The notes under the pieces: generated by a model
Seen by the model: the letters and a program-made list of their open reading frames with translations, nothing else
Told to the model about the DNA's origin: nothing
Database searches by the model: none
Made by a program: the position numbers and the translations under genes
Part shown: positions 12,500 through 24,430 of the stretch, one piece after another
How positions within the stretch are numbered: position 1 is the first letter of the stretch
How the letters are laid out: every line of letters starts with the position of its first letter
Origin: Heterobilharzia americana
Taxonomy: Eukaryota; Platyhelminthes; Trematoda; Strigeidida; Schistosomatidae
Assembly: GCA_944470555.2 (NCBI GenBank)
Contig: OX104129.1
Span: 48,765,998-48,829,997 of the forward strand
Direction of reading: 5' to 3'
DNA: 64,000 bases

Positions 12500-14385
12500 T
12501 TAATTATTTGTTCCTTGGGTTCCTAGTGGAACATAGGGCTTCAGTAGCACATCTCCATTTCACTCTCTTCTCTACAGTCTTCAAAACCTGGATCCACGAC
12601 TGCCCACAACCTCTCATTTTCTCCTCACACCATCTACTCCAGGTCACCATCCCCTCGGACACCCAACTCATCCGTTCCCCCTTTCCATTCCACTCGATGA
12701 CCTGACCTGGTGGGTGATGTCCCCAGTCAGCCTTCTCAGTTTATGCCCAACCCATCTTCACTTCCCTCCACATATTTGTTGGGCGATAGGTTCTTGGTTG
12801 GTTCATTGTCAGGTCAGAGTTCCTCCTTGCTTATTCTTTATCACCATCTAATCTCATCATCAATATAAAGTGAGAGTGGGCTACAGCTGCTGACGAATGT
12901 CTGCAATTTGTTGGAAATGGTTTTCGTGACAAGCCAAGTCTCTCAACCATCACATAGAAGCACTGACTTCACCGACTTAGTGTTGAAAATCTGGATCTTG
13001 TTCACGCTTTATGCTGAGTGGAGTGCAGTAGATCTCCACACTGATTTCAGGTTGATGAAGGAATGCCGGTCTTGCTGTCTTTCCGATCCTGGTCTTGACG
13101 TTCTCATCTGTGACACCGCCACCTGTATTTCAAACGATGCTATCTTTCCCAGATAGGTGAACGAGACTACTTCCTTTAGGTTTCTCTTCATCACCTCTGT
13201 CTTCTCCACATTCACCAGAAGGAAGTCCTGTCTTCACTGCCCTGCCTCTTTTGTCAACTTGTTAGTTTTCGCCTGTAGATCTTCGAGTTTGTGCCACAAG
13301 ACATTAGACATAAATCATCATCGGCGGTGAAATCCAAATTTCATGGGCTCTTTTCATCGATCCAGTCAGTGTATGCCCATCTTCTCTCTCCTCACAGTTG
13401 TCTGTTGTATGTTCCAGTCCAGTCGACCACAATCAGGAAAGAAGATCATCGGTGATAGTAGGCGGCAGCCTTGTCTTATTCCTATCTTCACTTCAAAGGC
13501 GTCACTGAGCTTTCTATTGTGAATCATTTGGCATCATATAGCAGATAGCTGTTGAATGAGGTTGATGAAGGTTTGTGACACTGAAACCTTAGTGTTAAAG
13601 CCGTTTCCAAATTACTTCTCGGTCAACGCTATTGAAGACCTTTTCAAATTATGTGAAGTTGAGATAGAGAGTTGGCTGCCATTTTATACTCTGTTCAGTA
13701 ATGATGCGTTGCGTTGCGTTGCAATTTTATTCGCACATGACATGTTCTTCCTGAAGCCAGCCAGCCTGTTCCGGTCGTAGTTTGTGCACAAGTTGCAGGT
13801 GGTGGTCTATTTAAGGGTTTTTTGAAGTGGTCAGCCCATCGTTTCCTTTGTTTCCCCGGAGTTTCGTTCGCTATCTTTAATTGGTTTCATCTGTATTGAT
13901 CTCTTCCCAGAAAGTGACCTGGTTATTTGATATAGTGTTGTCAGGTCTCTGCTACCTGCAGCCTGTTCTGTCTTACTTGCCAGTGTGTCGTGGAAGTGTC
14001 TTTTGTCTTTCCACGTACTCTTCTCTTCCTCTTTGTCCAGTGTAGTGTTTTATACATTGTACTCAGTTCCTCTTGTCGTTGTTCATCCTTGCACTGTTTC
14101 TTTATCTGCTTCACCATCAGCAGCTTCACCACCTCTATCAGCTTCTATGTATCCGTTGAAATCCATTCCTTGTCTTGGCTCTTCTTCTTTCTTCATAACA
14201 CGGTTATGCAGGTTTGCTTCCACGTCTCTTTTAAAGAGTTCCAGTGTTTTTCCACGCAGTTTCCTTCACGGATGTTACTTAATGTCTCCCATTTTGTCCT
14301 GATGGCTGACTGATGTAAAGATGTCCCTTGTAGTTTCGTCCTACAGTTTCTACTTCTCACTCTATGTTCTACCTGAGGTTTTGTC
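12500..14385 (-). mobile_element. RTE-like LINE (copy A) nested in the gypsy RT
   Basis: On the minus strand this matches four other copies in the window (21.8, 45.5, 55.6 and 60.5 kb). Visible parts: a linker with KHWNSLKETWKQTC (near 14200), a VSFTYLGKIASFE block at 13009-13215, and the C-terminal block with the IEWNGKGERM/TWSRWCEEEMRG-type sequence in other frames. The 3' tail reads CTAGGAACCCAAGGAACAAA then AT-rich. The endonuclease is absent (5' truncated) and the RT palm is frame-broken. The RTE assignment rests on the distinctive C-terminal region, which resembles schistosome SR2-type elements. It interrupts gypsy RT between a VRFNKTK stretch and the GIKPLSRKI stretch. Confidence 0.85.
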
Positions 14386-15040
14386 TTATTGAAACGAACT
14401 CCGAACTCATAAATGCTTCTAAGCACAACCTCCATTTTTCTGGGTGTCTGACTTCCGTGTGACTGTACATCACCAGGTTGTGACCATACACCTCTACGTT
14501 CTCTAAATTCTTCAACAACAACATAATCAACCGTCTAAATGTAAATGGCGCGCCTACAAGACCAAATGGCATTCGTTTGAATTGGTATTGCTTCTTGCTC
14601 ACAATGAATGCTGTTTTCTCTTTATCGCCTTCTTTTATTGGTAGCTGCCAGCAGCCTAAGCGGATGTCCAGAGCTGTAAATACTTTTTCATTCTGCAGAT
14701 GATCCAGTGTTTTAGCTACCATCAACATGGCAAAGAGCTTCAGTTTCGTTATGGTATTTAACTCTCGGAAATCAATACAGAACCTATATTTCCCATTCAA
14801 CTTTCTTATTAAAAGCACTGGCGAACTGTATGGGCTATCAGCCTCTTCAATAATGCTTTCATTTAGTATTTTGTGAACCTGGCACCCGGCTTCTTCCTCT
14901 GAGTGACATGGTATTCGCCGCGTTATAAATGTTGTCATTGCTTGACTTATCACTGGGATTTCATACTGAAGCTTGTCACAGCATTCGTAGGGGTTTCCAT
15001 CTCCCGTGAACAATTTGTCGTATTTTTTAACCAACTTCAT
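14385..15040 (-). pseudogene. gypsy reverse transcriptase, N-terminal part
   Basis: The minus-strand frame shows canonical RT blocks: YSSPVLLIRKLNGKYRFCID then FRELN, LDIRLGCWQLPIKE, KTAFIVSKKQYQFKRMPFGL and GAPFTFRRLI. The catalytic YxDD box is VYGHNLVMYS at about 14458-14487: both aspartates are replaced (Asp to His, Asp to Asn), each by a single base change. A frameshift follows at HPEK/MEVVL, and the frame then runs into the nested LINE. It cannot encode an active polymerase. Confidence 0.9.
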
Positions 15041-15223
15041 GGTGTTTGGCGCTTCTGGGTGTGGTGCTTTTGATACCTCACCTCAATCTCTGCTTCCTGG
15101 CTGTTTCCTTGTGTGGCGAACGGCCTGTACTTTGTCACCACTATTCTTGTTCTGGTGTTAGTAACTGCACCCACTATTCTCAAGAAATCAGTACCTAGGA
15201 TTGGCCGTTATAGATGCATGGTG

Positions 15224-15499
15224 TCAATGAGTGGGAAGCCTAATATTCCGACTTCCAATCTCGACAATATAATCTGGTAAGCCTGCGATTTCTGATGCAT
15301 TTCCCCCAAGCGTGTGGACACCAGCCGTTAGCGCATATGGTCTTATGTCCTGAGATTGAATCTTATCTATCAGCGAGACTGCTGTCCCCGTATCTATTAG
15401 ATACACGATCTCCCGATCATTTATTTGCATTCTAGCATACACACCACCTCTATCTATGGCTCCGGGGACATCTAGTCCAGTCGGAAACATAAAACCCAC
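15224..15499 (-). pseudogene. gypsy aspartic protease
   Basis: The minus-strand frame has IVYLIDTGTAVSLID, the DTG active site of a retropepsin, with a following hydrophobic stretch (IAGLPDYIVEIG). It lies between gag and RT, as expected. About 90 residues are open; it is separated from gag by a frame change. Confidence 0.85.
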
Positions 15500-15526
15500 A
15501 TTATATCGTCCAAAACGTTTTCTTTT

Positions 15527-16132
15527 TCACCTCTCCGAGCAGTTTCTTCGCCAGTGTCCCGGTTTTCCGCATGCAAAGCATTTATTCTGTCTGTTGATAT
15601 TCATTCGAAGTGTGGCCACCTCCACCCAAAGGTTATCGACTTGTTTTCTCCAGTTATTTATTTCTGGTGACTCCATCGCAGCTACTGCTGTACACATTAA
15701 CTTTCTAGCCATCTCACTAATATCCATGGGTTGGTCTGCGCTTACTAGTCGTAGCTGTTGGGCGATGGCATTTTGGACACTTTCGGTGAACTGTGTAGCC
15801 AGCGACTGCTCCTGGGAGTCCTCATCCAAAGTGGGGAGTGCTCGTCGAGGTCGTTTTGTCAACTTTACAGCTGATACCAGTGGATATTCGTTTATTCTCA
15901 GTTTCGTGCTCCGGAACTGCTGAACCGCCAGCTTCCTATCCGCTAGGCTGTCAAACTCCACCTCCACGTGTTCAATCATTTTCTGCCAAGTTTTCTTCCC
16001 ATCCCCGCGTTCCTCGCCGTCATATGCTGCTTTCGCTCTACTCCTCAGTAACGGGCCAGGCACCACCACCTTCGCTCCTGGGTCCTGGATACCCACCAGC
16101 TTTGCGACCGACTCGAAGTCCCTGAGAAACAC
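15527..16132 (-). pseudogene. gypsy Gag with CCHC zinc knuckle
   Basis: 201 residues on the minus strand. The C-terminus has CFACGKPGHWRRNC, the C-x2-C-x4-H-x4-C nucleocapsid knuckle. Upstream is a Gln-rich, charged helical region (QEQSLATQFTESVQNAIAQQ) typical of capsid/nucleocapsid linkers. Its true start may lie further upstream toward the PBS, since the frame just before is interrupted at about 16140. Confidence 0.88.
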
Positions 16133-16182
16133 CTTGATTTCTCAATCCTCAAAAACTGCAGACCACACAATCTTCATCACGT

Positions 16183-16200
16183 CCAGAAGCAGCGACACCA
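16183..16200 (-). promoter_or_regulatory. Primer binding site of gypsy element
   Basis: Two bases inside the 5' LTR the minus strand reads TGGTGTCGCTGCTTCTGG, complementary to a tRNA 3' end finishing in CCA. The tRNA identity was not determined. Confidence 0.7.
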
Positions 16201-16202
16201 AT

Positions 16203-16486
16203 TGTAGGAAACGAGAAGACTGAGTTGCAGGGAGGAAAGTCTATTATTGACATCTTGAACAGTAGTCATCAAATATTGTATACTTTCCAATAAGACAGTC
16301 TTTTATACAATGTGCTTCATTTCCTCTTCTGCTTCTATCTCGATTTGGTCTGAATACGCCCACATTGTCTCTTACGTTTCTCCGGGCAGAATCTTTCTTT
16401 ACCCATTGCTGGTAATTCCTTATGATTCCTGTCGCCCTCTCAACATATACTACTAATATCCATTCTGATCTGCAGCGCCCACTACA
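16203..16486 (-). repeat. 5' LTR of gypsy element
   Basis: 284 bp with the same TG...CA ends as the left copy, and about 99% identical to it by eye. It is followed by the GTAT duplication at 16487-16490. Confidence 0.93.
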
Positions 16487-16490
16487 GTAT
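16487..16490. repeat. Target-site duplication GTAT (right)
   Basis: Matches 10253-10256. Confidence 0.85.
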
Positions 16491-16898
16491 TACTAAATAA
16501 CTTCAAGATATTGCGTAGATAACATACTTGAAGAGGGAAGGATAAACTCGCCCATACTATCGATGTATAGTAGCTCAAATAGTATTATATTTTGAAAGCA
16601 TACTTTTATATCTTCATGGAGTACAACAACTGGTTCTCTATCCCATTTGCTCACAATCGGCAATTAAGACAAAATAGATGAATGTCAACGACGTCACTGT
16701 CTGATAGGGCGATGAATAACCTTAGACTAAAATTCCAGCGTATTTATGAATTTCCGCTTGGTTTTGATATTGTATTTTATGTGCACTATTAAGGCACGCT
16801 ACATTTAATTAGATCACTTAAATATGCAGTAGTAGTATATGTTTGTATAAAATGGGATTAAAGAAATAATCTGTCCTGAATCTTTTTCCAATTTTTAG
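16491..16898. other. Intron remainder before exon
   Basis: AT-rich, ending in a pyrimidine-rich acceptor tract. Nothing else seen. Confidence 0.5.
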
Positions 16899-17695
16899 CA
16901 TTCGGAGTCTAGTATGAGTGATATACCAAATGGTTCAAATCTAGTCAAAGTATCCCATAAAGAGTGTGATAAAAACTTGAATTCTCCAACCTTATCAGCT
17001 GTATTAAGCCATGTACATTCAACCAATTCTTCAAGTACAGCTCCATCATCTCCCATAGGAGGTGTACAGTCGACTCGAAAGAAATATAATTCATTAGCTC
17101 ATTCATCACCACCCTTGCAGCCACAATCTGGACCTACGTTTATTCATCAAAATCCTAGAGACGGGCAGTTTCGACAGTCTCCTGCTCAGTCTCCCATTTC
17201 CAGTCAAAAACTCAGTTCTTCCCCGCCTAATAATTTATCTCGTGAAAAAACACGTACAAATGGTACAGCGAAATTACAATCTGATGCAAAAGAACAAAAT
17301 GCTAATCATTCTACTCCAGAAAATCCTCGCATACGATCTGATATTAGAAAGCCTCGGTTGGATGGTTTAAAAACTGTGGATGCTTTGACCTGTGGAAGTC
17401 CTGTGTTAACATCATCGTCTTATTCAACTACCAACAGTCCAATATTATCTCATACAGCATTATCAGGTGCTCCACCAACCAGTCCAACATCAGGAACAGC
17501 TCATCAACCATGGCGTGTGAAATTAAATAATTTAAAAATGTCATTTTTGGGATCACCAAGATTTCATAGGAAAAAGTCGTCACTTATACACACAACCGAT
17601 CAGTTAAGTGAAACACCACCGAGTAGTCCAAATTCTATTTCACAAGGTCAGTGGAGAAACTCAGGACGGTCATCGGGTTTGGAGCCTTCTCCTTT
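16899..17695 (+). CDS. BRSK: BRSK-like kinase exon with LGSPRFHR motif
   Basis: Acceptor TTTTTAG ends at 16898 and the donor CTTT|GTAAGT lies at 17695/17696. The exon enters in phase 0, matching the end of the previous exon, and leaves after two bases of a Leu codon. The first 190 residues are Ser/Pro/Thr-rich. Near the end is WRVKLNNLKMSFLGSPRFHR followed by KK (motif core 17547-17576). This is the signature that precedes the C-terminal domain in BRSK1/2, where the equivalent is a short Trp-containing basic segment then NSFLGSPRFHRRK. A Ser/Pro stretch (ETPPSSPNS) follows, as in vertebrate BRSK. The ATG at 16914 is internal, not a start. Confidence 0.88.
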
Positions 17696-20066
17696 GTAAG
17701 TAATCATTTATTTACTTCTTTGTTTTATTGAATCTCCAATCACATGTTTCTGGAAAGTTCCAGTTATTCTTCGCTTCTTTTACTACTAATGCCCATGAGA
17801 TTTCTTGAGTAACTGGACCTCAGATTAGATATAACTAAACTTTCGAAGGTAAACTTTTTAGAGAGACTGTCACACATCGAATTTCTATTGGAGGTGGATT
17901 TCAATCTCAAATGAAAAATTACATCTTTTCTGGCTCAAAAGCATACTTTATTGAAAGTCAGGAAAAGCCCATAAAATGTTGCACAACCTGTTTGAATTGT
18001 CTCATTTCGCAATATCGCAGGAAGAGAGAACCAACAGAAGTAGGAGTTTATTCAAACTAATTAGTAAAGAGACATGGTTGAGAAGAAGTAGCAAATCCAT
18101 GAAGACCAAACATATGATCAAAGTTTTGAAGAGAATAAACACTAGTTATTTCTGTGCTATGCCGATTGATTTTGCACCAAATCACCCAGGGTTTTTAAAC
18201 AGCTAATTACCCTATGATATCAGTGGGTGTGAAAACGTAGTCAGCGACTGCCGATCAAACATTTTCAAGCAGTTAGTAGCAAATATGGTACTCCTTCATA
18301 CGAAGCCATTTAATTTAGTAACTATTCTGCACTTTAGGTTGATATAGTTCAATCAGTCCTAAGGACTACAACCTTTATATGCTTTTAGCAGCAAATTTGT
18401 ATGGAAAAAAAACCTATCGCTAAGATAGTCAACTACTTTTTTATACTCTATATAAAATTTCTTGATAGCTAGAAAAGTACATTTTAGGATGGAATGGTAT
18501 ATTTTTTGCGCATCATTCGCAATTATGATGATAACGTTTATGATTCTAAGTTTGTTTTTTATTTGTCTGGAATAAATAAGTTTAAGACTTCGTAATTATC
18601 TTAAATTCATTTTATTTTTCAAGGTTGTTTAGAGATTTCACCGTAATTGATATCTATTTGTTCACAACATAAATACTCACTACTTTGCTGAAATGAGATG
18701 GACAGTCTAAAATGATATACCACCTTACTAAATATTTGGAAGGGTGAGAATACGGTTTACTTTTCAAATGCTTAATGTCAATTATATTAACACTAGGAAC
18801 TATCGTAAAATTGGAGGCCTCAGTCAAATCATCCATCTTTTGTACTCCTGGTCATATGCATATTTCGTGTGGTAACACTATTCACTACATTTCCACGTTT
18901 ACTGTTTTTCTATTTTTTTTGTTGAGGCATCAATAAAGTTTCAGAAACAACCGAATGGTTCATTTTCATTAGTGAAGTAATCGGCAATCGTGCAGTCAAA
19001 CTATAAGCCTTACCAACAAACCACATTAACTGATAAAATGTCCACAGTTATATTCTGACTATATCTATCTTGTAGGTAACAAAGGATACTACTAATTATC
19101 ATGTTTTAAGTACGATTTTAAGTAATTCTTTTTAATACTAAGATTCTCATTTTCGTCCGCATTTCCAATAAAATTATCATAGACTATTTCTATAATATAA
19201 CTCTATCCGTTTTCCGCTTATAAAGCACTGATAATTCTACGACTAGGTAGTCTGATTGAATTCCTGTGCGAATTTAACATTTAGTGTCTAAAGAAAACAG
19301 TGATGACTTGTAGAATTGTTCAAGTGATTTGGTTAAATTAAGAATACTTCGAGGATTGATCTACACTGATGTTTATTTCGCTACCAGAGTCTCATAGCAT
19401 GCATGATTACTTACACTGGTTCCGATTCAAGTAACTGTCGACCATATACTGCCATGGGTACAAAATTTTGATTCGAAACTACCAAATTACTCTACTTATG
19501 GTACTGAGAATTTATCTGGTAATTTTTAAAGGGATGAATATACTGGGAGGAAAGTACTATGATTTACTACATTACTATAAAGTACGATCATTGGTAGTAG
19601 ATGAAACAAAGGGACTAAAGTTATCTAACGATTTATGCCTTGATAATAGAATACCACATGTCTTAGATACACTAGTAAACAATGTTAACCTTAGACGGTA
19701 GTTCTTAAACATATGATAGAAATCATACGATCAGGCTATGCAATTACGTTCACGATTGGGTTACCAGTAAACCTAATATTCAAGATCAGCCGTTGCCTTC
19801 TTCATATTTATAATGTATATGAGAAGGAGGTTTGGCAGCAGTGAAGTAATCAGTTCAATAATCACTAGTAGCCAAGGGGTTCAATGCATTAAGATTTCAC
19901 AAGGACAGCTACAGCTTTATTCACCGTGATCAATAATGTACTACACATGAATAAACAGCCACTATAATATTCGAAAATAAGTAAGATTGTTATCGTCTAT
20001 ATTATTGGTCGGGTGCACGTTATACCTAATTATTTACGCATGCGTTTTCTCCCTATCATTCACTAG
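17696..20066. other. BRSK intron, no repeat recognised
   Basis: Bounded by GTAAGT and CACTAG. Open frames of 60-77 codons at 17976-18206 and 19468-19701 show no family resemblance and are treated as chance. Confidence 0.6.
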
Positions 20067-20799
20067 GTTAACTCATAAATCCTGGTTCAATGGCTTTCTC
20101 ACAGCAGCTTCTGGTCATGTGATCACTAAAGGAAGCCAGCATGCGGCTAATGCAGCAGCTGCTGCACAGGATTCAGCTGCCCTAGCAATATCAATTCAAT
20201 CGAAATGTAAGGAAGAAAGTGAAAAGATCAAAGAAGAAAATGAACAGAGTGAACTTCATCCTGAACAAGATTTGAATTCAGATAAGTTATGTGCAAAAGT
20301 TTCATCAAGTAGTGAATTGGCAGAAAACTGGAAAAATTCAAGTATAACATCCGAAGGAAGCAGTGGTAGTCACAATAACAATGCCGATTTACAGTATTCT
20401 ACATCTCAGCCTTCATCACCATCATATTCATCAGTTTCAGATGGTGTAGTGAAACCTCATCAGCATCATTACTGTCACCACCACCACCCCTTACATTCTC
20501 ACCATTATCAATCACAACAACAATCCTATCATACGGGCAGTACAACTGAAACACAGTTCATTTCAAATCAGTTACATCCCTCTTTGGATACTGGTTCAAC
20601 TACAAAACAGATTGAGAGGCGTGGGCTTAAACCACTGGCATCAACAGGTTGTACTACTTCTACTGCTGCTAATACTCTTACTTCTACTACCAACATCACA
20701 AGTATGTCAGGAGGCAGTAATGCTCCACCAGAAGAAACAAATCATGTAGTCATGGTGAAAGGTCGTGCTCTAAACAGACTTAAAGCGGAACTTGTACAA
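20067..20799 (+). CDS. BRSK: BRSK-like kinase exon with SWF motif and long low-complexity insert
   Basis: Acceptor CACTAG ends at 20066; one base completes the Leu codon begun in the previous exon. The donor is CAA|GTAAGA at 20799/20800, phase 0. The exon starts with THKSWFNGF (20071-20097), equivalent to the RSWFGNF motif that opens the C-terminal KA1-like domain of BRSK. It ends with KGRALNRLKAELVQ, equivalent to KDKPLSSIKADIV. In vertebrates these motifs are about 20 residues apart. Here about 220 residues of Ala-, Glu/Lys-, Ser- and His-rich low-complexity sequence separate them, including a His-dense tract around 20455-20510. The conserved ends make the assignment firm; the insert is lineage-specific as far as I can judge. 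Confidence 0.88.
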
Positions 20800-21774
20800 G
20801 TAAGATATATTCTTCATTTCCTGTCTATGCATTTTTCCCAGACTGTTAATCCTATGATTTTTATAACTAATTTTCACGTTGTTTTGTAGTATTTTATATA
20901 TTTCCTGTCTGGGATCAGACGACAGGAACAGTAATGCTTATTTAATCACGTAACATATGACCTGAAACTCCTATGTGCATACATTGAATAACACACTTGA
21001 GTAACTATATGAATTAATCGGTGTGATTTTTAATAGACTAATTGTCATAACTAACTGATACGAATCGTTAATTGCATTACGTTAGTGCGTAAGCAAGTGG
21101 ACTGTTAAACGTGCAGGTGGTTTGACAGTGTTAAACAATATTGATCAGTTTAGAAGGCAAGTTTAATTGGGTTTCCAAATAGCTGCAAATTATGAAATAA
21201 TTTTGAGGAAAACTCACTACTTCACCATATGCTTTCATAGGAGTTGAAGAATTTGTTTGTGATATCTATTATGTGAAAAATTTCAAACTAGTGCTAAACT
21301 TATTACTGTAGCAATATCCTTACTACATGCAGATATAAGCAGATATGGGTCAAGTGATGGTTTGGATCATAACCGTTTACTAGCAGACCATGCTACTAAT
21401 CAAAAAGACTATCACTGGTATATCTGTTCGCTTACAGCCTAGTCGATAGACGAATTAAGACGAGAAGATAATCACATGCATCCCGCACCAGCCTAGTTTG
21501 CTATCCTGATGTTCATTCTCTTCTTCTCACTTTCATGAATCTTCTTCAGGCCTCTTAACACAATGGATGCAGTAATAATTATGACAAAAACAGTATACTG
21601 TTGGAATTCGTTGCATATATTGGTAAAAATATAACAAGTCCTCTTTCTCAACAACTAGTGCTTTCAATTCATATAATAGTGTAAACGCTTTAGAAAATTT
21701 TGATCTCGATCAGTAAAATGTGCCCCAACAATGTTTTTAAGGTGACTGGACGGTCGCTATATTCTAGATCATCT
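20800..21774. other. BRSK intron start, nothing specific
   Basis: Begins at the GTAAGA donor. AT-rich with no supported feature before the LINE copy. Confidence 0.5.
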
Positions 21775-23178
21775 AATTGGCTTTCAGTGAGCCTAGCAGG
21801 AACTCGTCCAACTCGTTCTGCAACTCGTCCAGAAATACCACCAGCAACCTCAGAACTACCAGTGAACACAAGACCTCCGACAAAATCAAGAGTGAAGTCC
21901 TGAACGCCATAAAGTTGCTGAAAGCCGGGAAAGCAGCAGGAACAGATAGAATTCCTCTAAAAGCACTGAAAACAGACGCAGAGACAACAGCGGACATGCT
22001 CACATCACTACTGCAAAAGGTTTGGAAGAAAGGGAGGAAAGGTACCTGCAGATTGGAAGAAGAAGGGGTACCTCGTCAAACTTCCAAAGAAGGGCGACCT
22101 AAGTGTTTGCAGGAACTGGTGAGGAATCATGCTCCTATCCACCCTAAGCAAGATATTAATCCGCGTCATCCTGGAGAGACTAAAAGATGCGCTGGATTCA
22201 AAACTGCGACCGGAAGAGGCTGGCTGGACCATGCAACAAACTGTGGGGAGCGACAAGATGGGGATATGCTGTCTGATCGATGAGTAGAGCCTAGAAGATT
22301 TGGATTTCACCAAGGATGATTCATGTCTAATGTCACACAAGCTCGAAACTCTACCGGCGAAAACCAACAAGTTGGCAGAAGAGGTAACAAGGGAAGACCG
22401 GACTTCAAGTGAATGTAGAGAAGACGAAGGTGATGAAGATGCCCAACCAACAACATCAACAACAAGAAGCACCAATCACCATGAACGAGAGAAACCTAAA
22501 GGAAGTAGTCTCTTTCATCTACTACCTACACAATGTCGTTTCAACTGAAGGTGGCACAGATGAGGATGTCAAAACCAGGATCGGAAAAGCAAGACAGGCT
22601 TTCATCAATCTGAAATAAGTGTGGAGATCTACTGCACTGTACTCCACTCCACTCCACTACCCTCAGCATAAAGCATGAACAAGATCCAGATTTTCAACAC
22701 TAAGTCGGTGAAGTCAGTGCTTCTGTGTGATGGTTGAGAGACTTGGCTTGTCACGAAAACCATTTCCAACAAATCGCAGACATTCGTCAGCAGCTGTCGC
22801 CTACTCTCACTTTATATTGATGATGAGATTAGATGGTGATAAAGAATAAGCAAGGAGGAACTCTGACCTGACAATGAACCAACCAAGAACCTACCACCCA
22901 ACAAATATGCAGAAGAAAGTGAAGATGGATTGAGCATAAACTGAGAAGGCCGATTGGGGACATCACCCACCAGGTCAGGTCATCGAGTGGAATGGAAAGG
23001 GGGAACGGATGAGTTGGGTGTCCGAGGGGATGGTGACCTGGAGTAGATGGTGTGAGGAAGAAATGAGAGGTTGTGGGCAGTCGTGGATCCAGGTTTTGAA
23101 GACTGTAGAGAAGAGAGTGAAATGGAGATGTGCTACTGAAGCCCTATGTTCCATTAGGTACCCAAGGGACAAGTGATA
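21775..23178 (+). mobile_element. RTE-like LINE (copy B), internally deleted
   Basis: The + strand encodes RT fingers (EVLNAIKLLKAGKAAGTDRI, about 21894-21953) and, with shifts, the KLRPEEAGW segment. It then jumps to the FTKDDSCLMSHKLETL palm region (22308-22355), missing the DFEKAFDSVDR block that copy E has. The YLHNVVSTEGGTDEDVKTRI thumb-like block (22534-22593) and the C-terminal block follow. The last 550 bp are nearly the same as copies A, C and D. It ends TTCCATTAGGTACCCAAGGG ACAAG. Many stops and shifts; not functional. It lies in sense orientation within the BRSK intron. Confidence 0.88.
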
Positions 23179-23549
23179 TGTATAATAGCAGGAATGAACT
23201 TGTGAGGAATAGTATTCGTCTAGAACTACTGATTCCCTTTTATGGGGTTAGATGTATGTAAATAAGTTGGTTGTTAATCTCTTTCTTAAAGCGGTAATAC
23301 AATACTTTTAAAATAATCATTAACATAGTTTTACTGCGATAATCAAAGCACAATACAGTATGTAGCACACCGATATTTTTCAAACACTGACCACAGAAGT
23401 ATTGTTGTATAAAGTTAAATAATTGGACATTATTCAAAACCGATCGTATTCGATGATGAGTGACTTCAAATGTCACCCTAATATCTATTGAAATAACGGG
23501 CTAGGTTTCTTTATTTTTGTTGAACATGTAACTTCTTTAAGGTAATATT

Positions 23550-23640
23550 CATCACAGATTGAGAAGTTCCATACGAGGATGAGACAGGTGTCCAGTGCTC
23601 TGAGGTTTTCAATGGATGTCAGTCCATGATGAATACTGTC
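23550..23640 (+). repeat. Tail fragment of hammerhead SINE family 2
   Basis: The stretch CAGGTGTCCAGTGCTCTGAGG then TTTTCAATGGATGTCAGTCC ATGATGAATA corresponds to the hammerhead 3' side and conserved tail of the SINEs at 45.2 and 47.7 kb. Degenerate; no core motif left. Confidence 0.6.
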
Positions 23641-24430
23641 CTAAAATTAAAAGTCCACACTGACCTCAAAATACATTAATGTAGTTGTTTCCTAAAACAG
23701 AGACACCTAATTGTTTACTCTAGTAGTTTTGGGGGCGGCTGTTACAATTATTCTTTTGAGTACATCATTGCAAAACTATTCAAGTATTGTGCAAGGTTAG
23801 CTGATATTTCTCCCAGGTAGTTGATTTATCACTGACCAGTTTATCTAAACACAAAGACAAGTTCTGGAATCCCAGGCAGATGAACACATAATAGTGATTG
23901 CCTTCTACAACTGTGCTCAGAAAACCGTCTACTTCTAGCCAATACGAACTTCAGACATGAATTGAAACAATATCTGACGTGATATCCAGTGATTTAAGCT
24001 GCATACTGGACACAGATAGACCATATTCCCATCAGATATCACTGCAGAAGGTCGATAGGAGATAGCTGCTTCTTTAGGAGCAAGTGTTTGGACAGTGATC
24101 AAGTATTGGTTTGAGCATGCACGTGTGCTCCCTAGTGAGCATAGTAAACTACAGCTGCATGACCCTTTTGAGTGCGACTGGATCATCAGAATTATGAGGT
24201 ATTCGTCAATGAGAAACTACTTAGACTGTTGTCACCCACCTGATAGCTACTATCTTGACGTGGTAATCAGGCTTGTATATCACAATGACCAAACAAGCTA
24301 CGCTAGCTGAGATGCTTGTTCCCTTGAGATCCTGCCATACCAGAAAGGTTTGCTGGATAGTGGTAGGGCGAAAAGAAGTTACCGTTGTAGTGTAAATTGC
24401 TACACTATAATGTGAGGCTTAGGGCGAAGT
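23641..24430. other. Intron sequence, nothing specific
   Basis: No exon or recognised repeat. Open frames at 23935-24310 overlap on both strands and show no family resemblance. Confidence 0.35.

Larger units (their letters stand above)
10257..16486 (-). mobile_element. Ty3/gypsy LTR retrotransposon, nested insertion inside
   Basis: Two 284-bp direct repeats starting TGTAG and ending CTACA bound the element, with GTAT duplications outside. Minus-strand order is 5' LTR, PBS, gag with CCHC knuckle, DTG protease, RT, RNase H, integrase, PPT, 3' LTR, the gypsy order with integrase last. An RTE-like LINE at 12500-14385 splits the RT region. Without it the element is about 4.3 kb, somewhat short for the group. 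The coding regions have frame breaks and stops, and the RT catalytic aspartates are lost, so it is dead. It sits antisense inside a BRSK intron. Its closest named schistosome family cannot be decided by eye. Confidence 0.93.

Noticed and set aside
15456..16125. Long open frames on the + strand inside the gypsy element
   Set aside because: They are complements of gag and protease, which carry the recognisable motifs.
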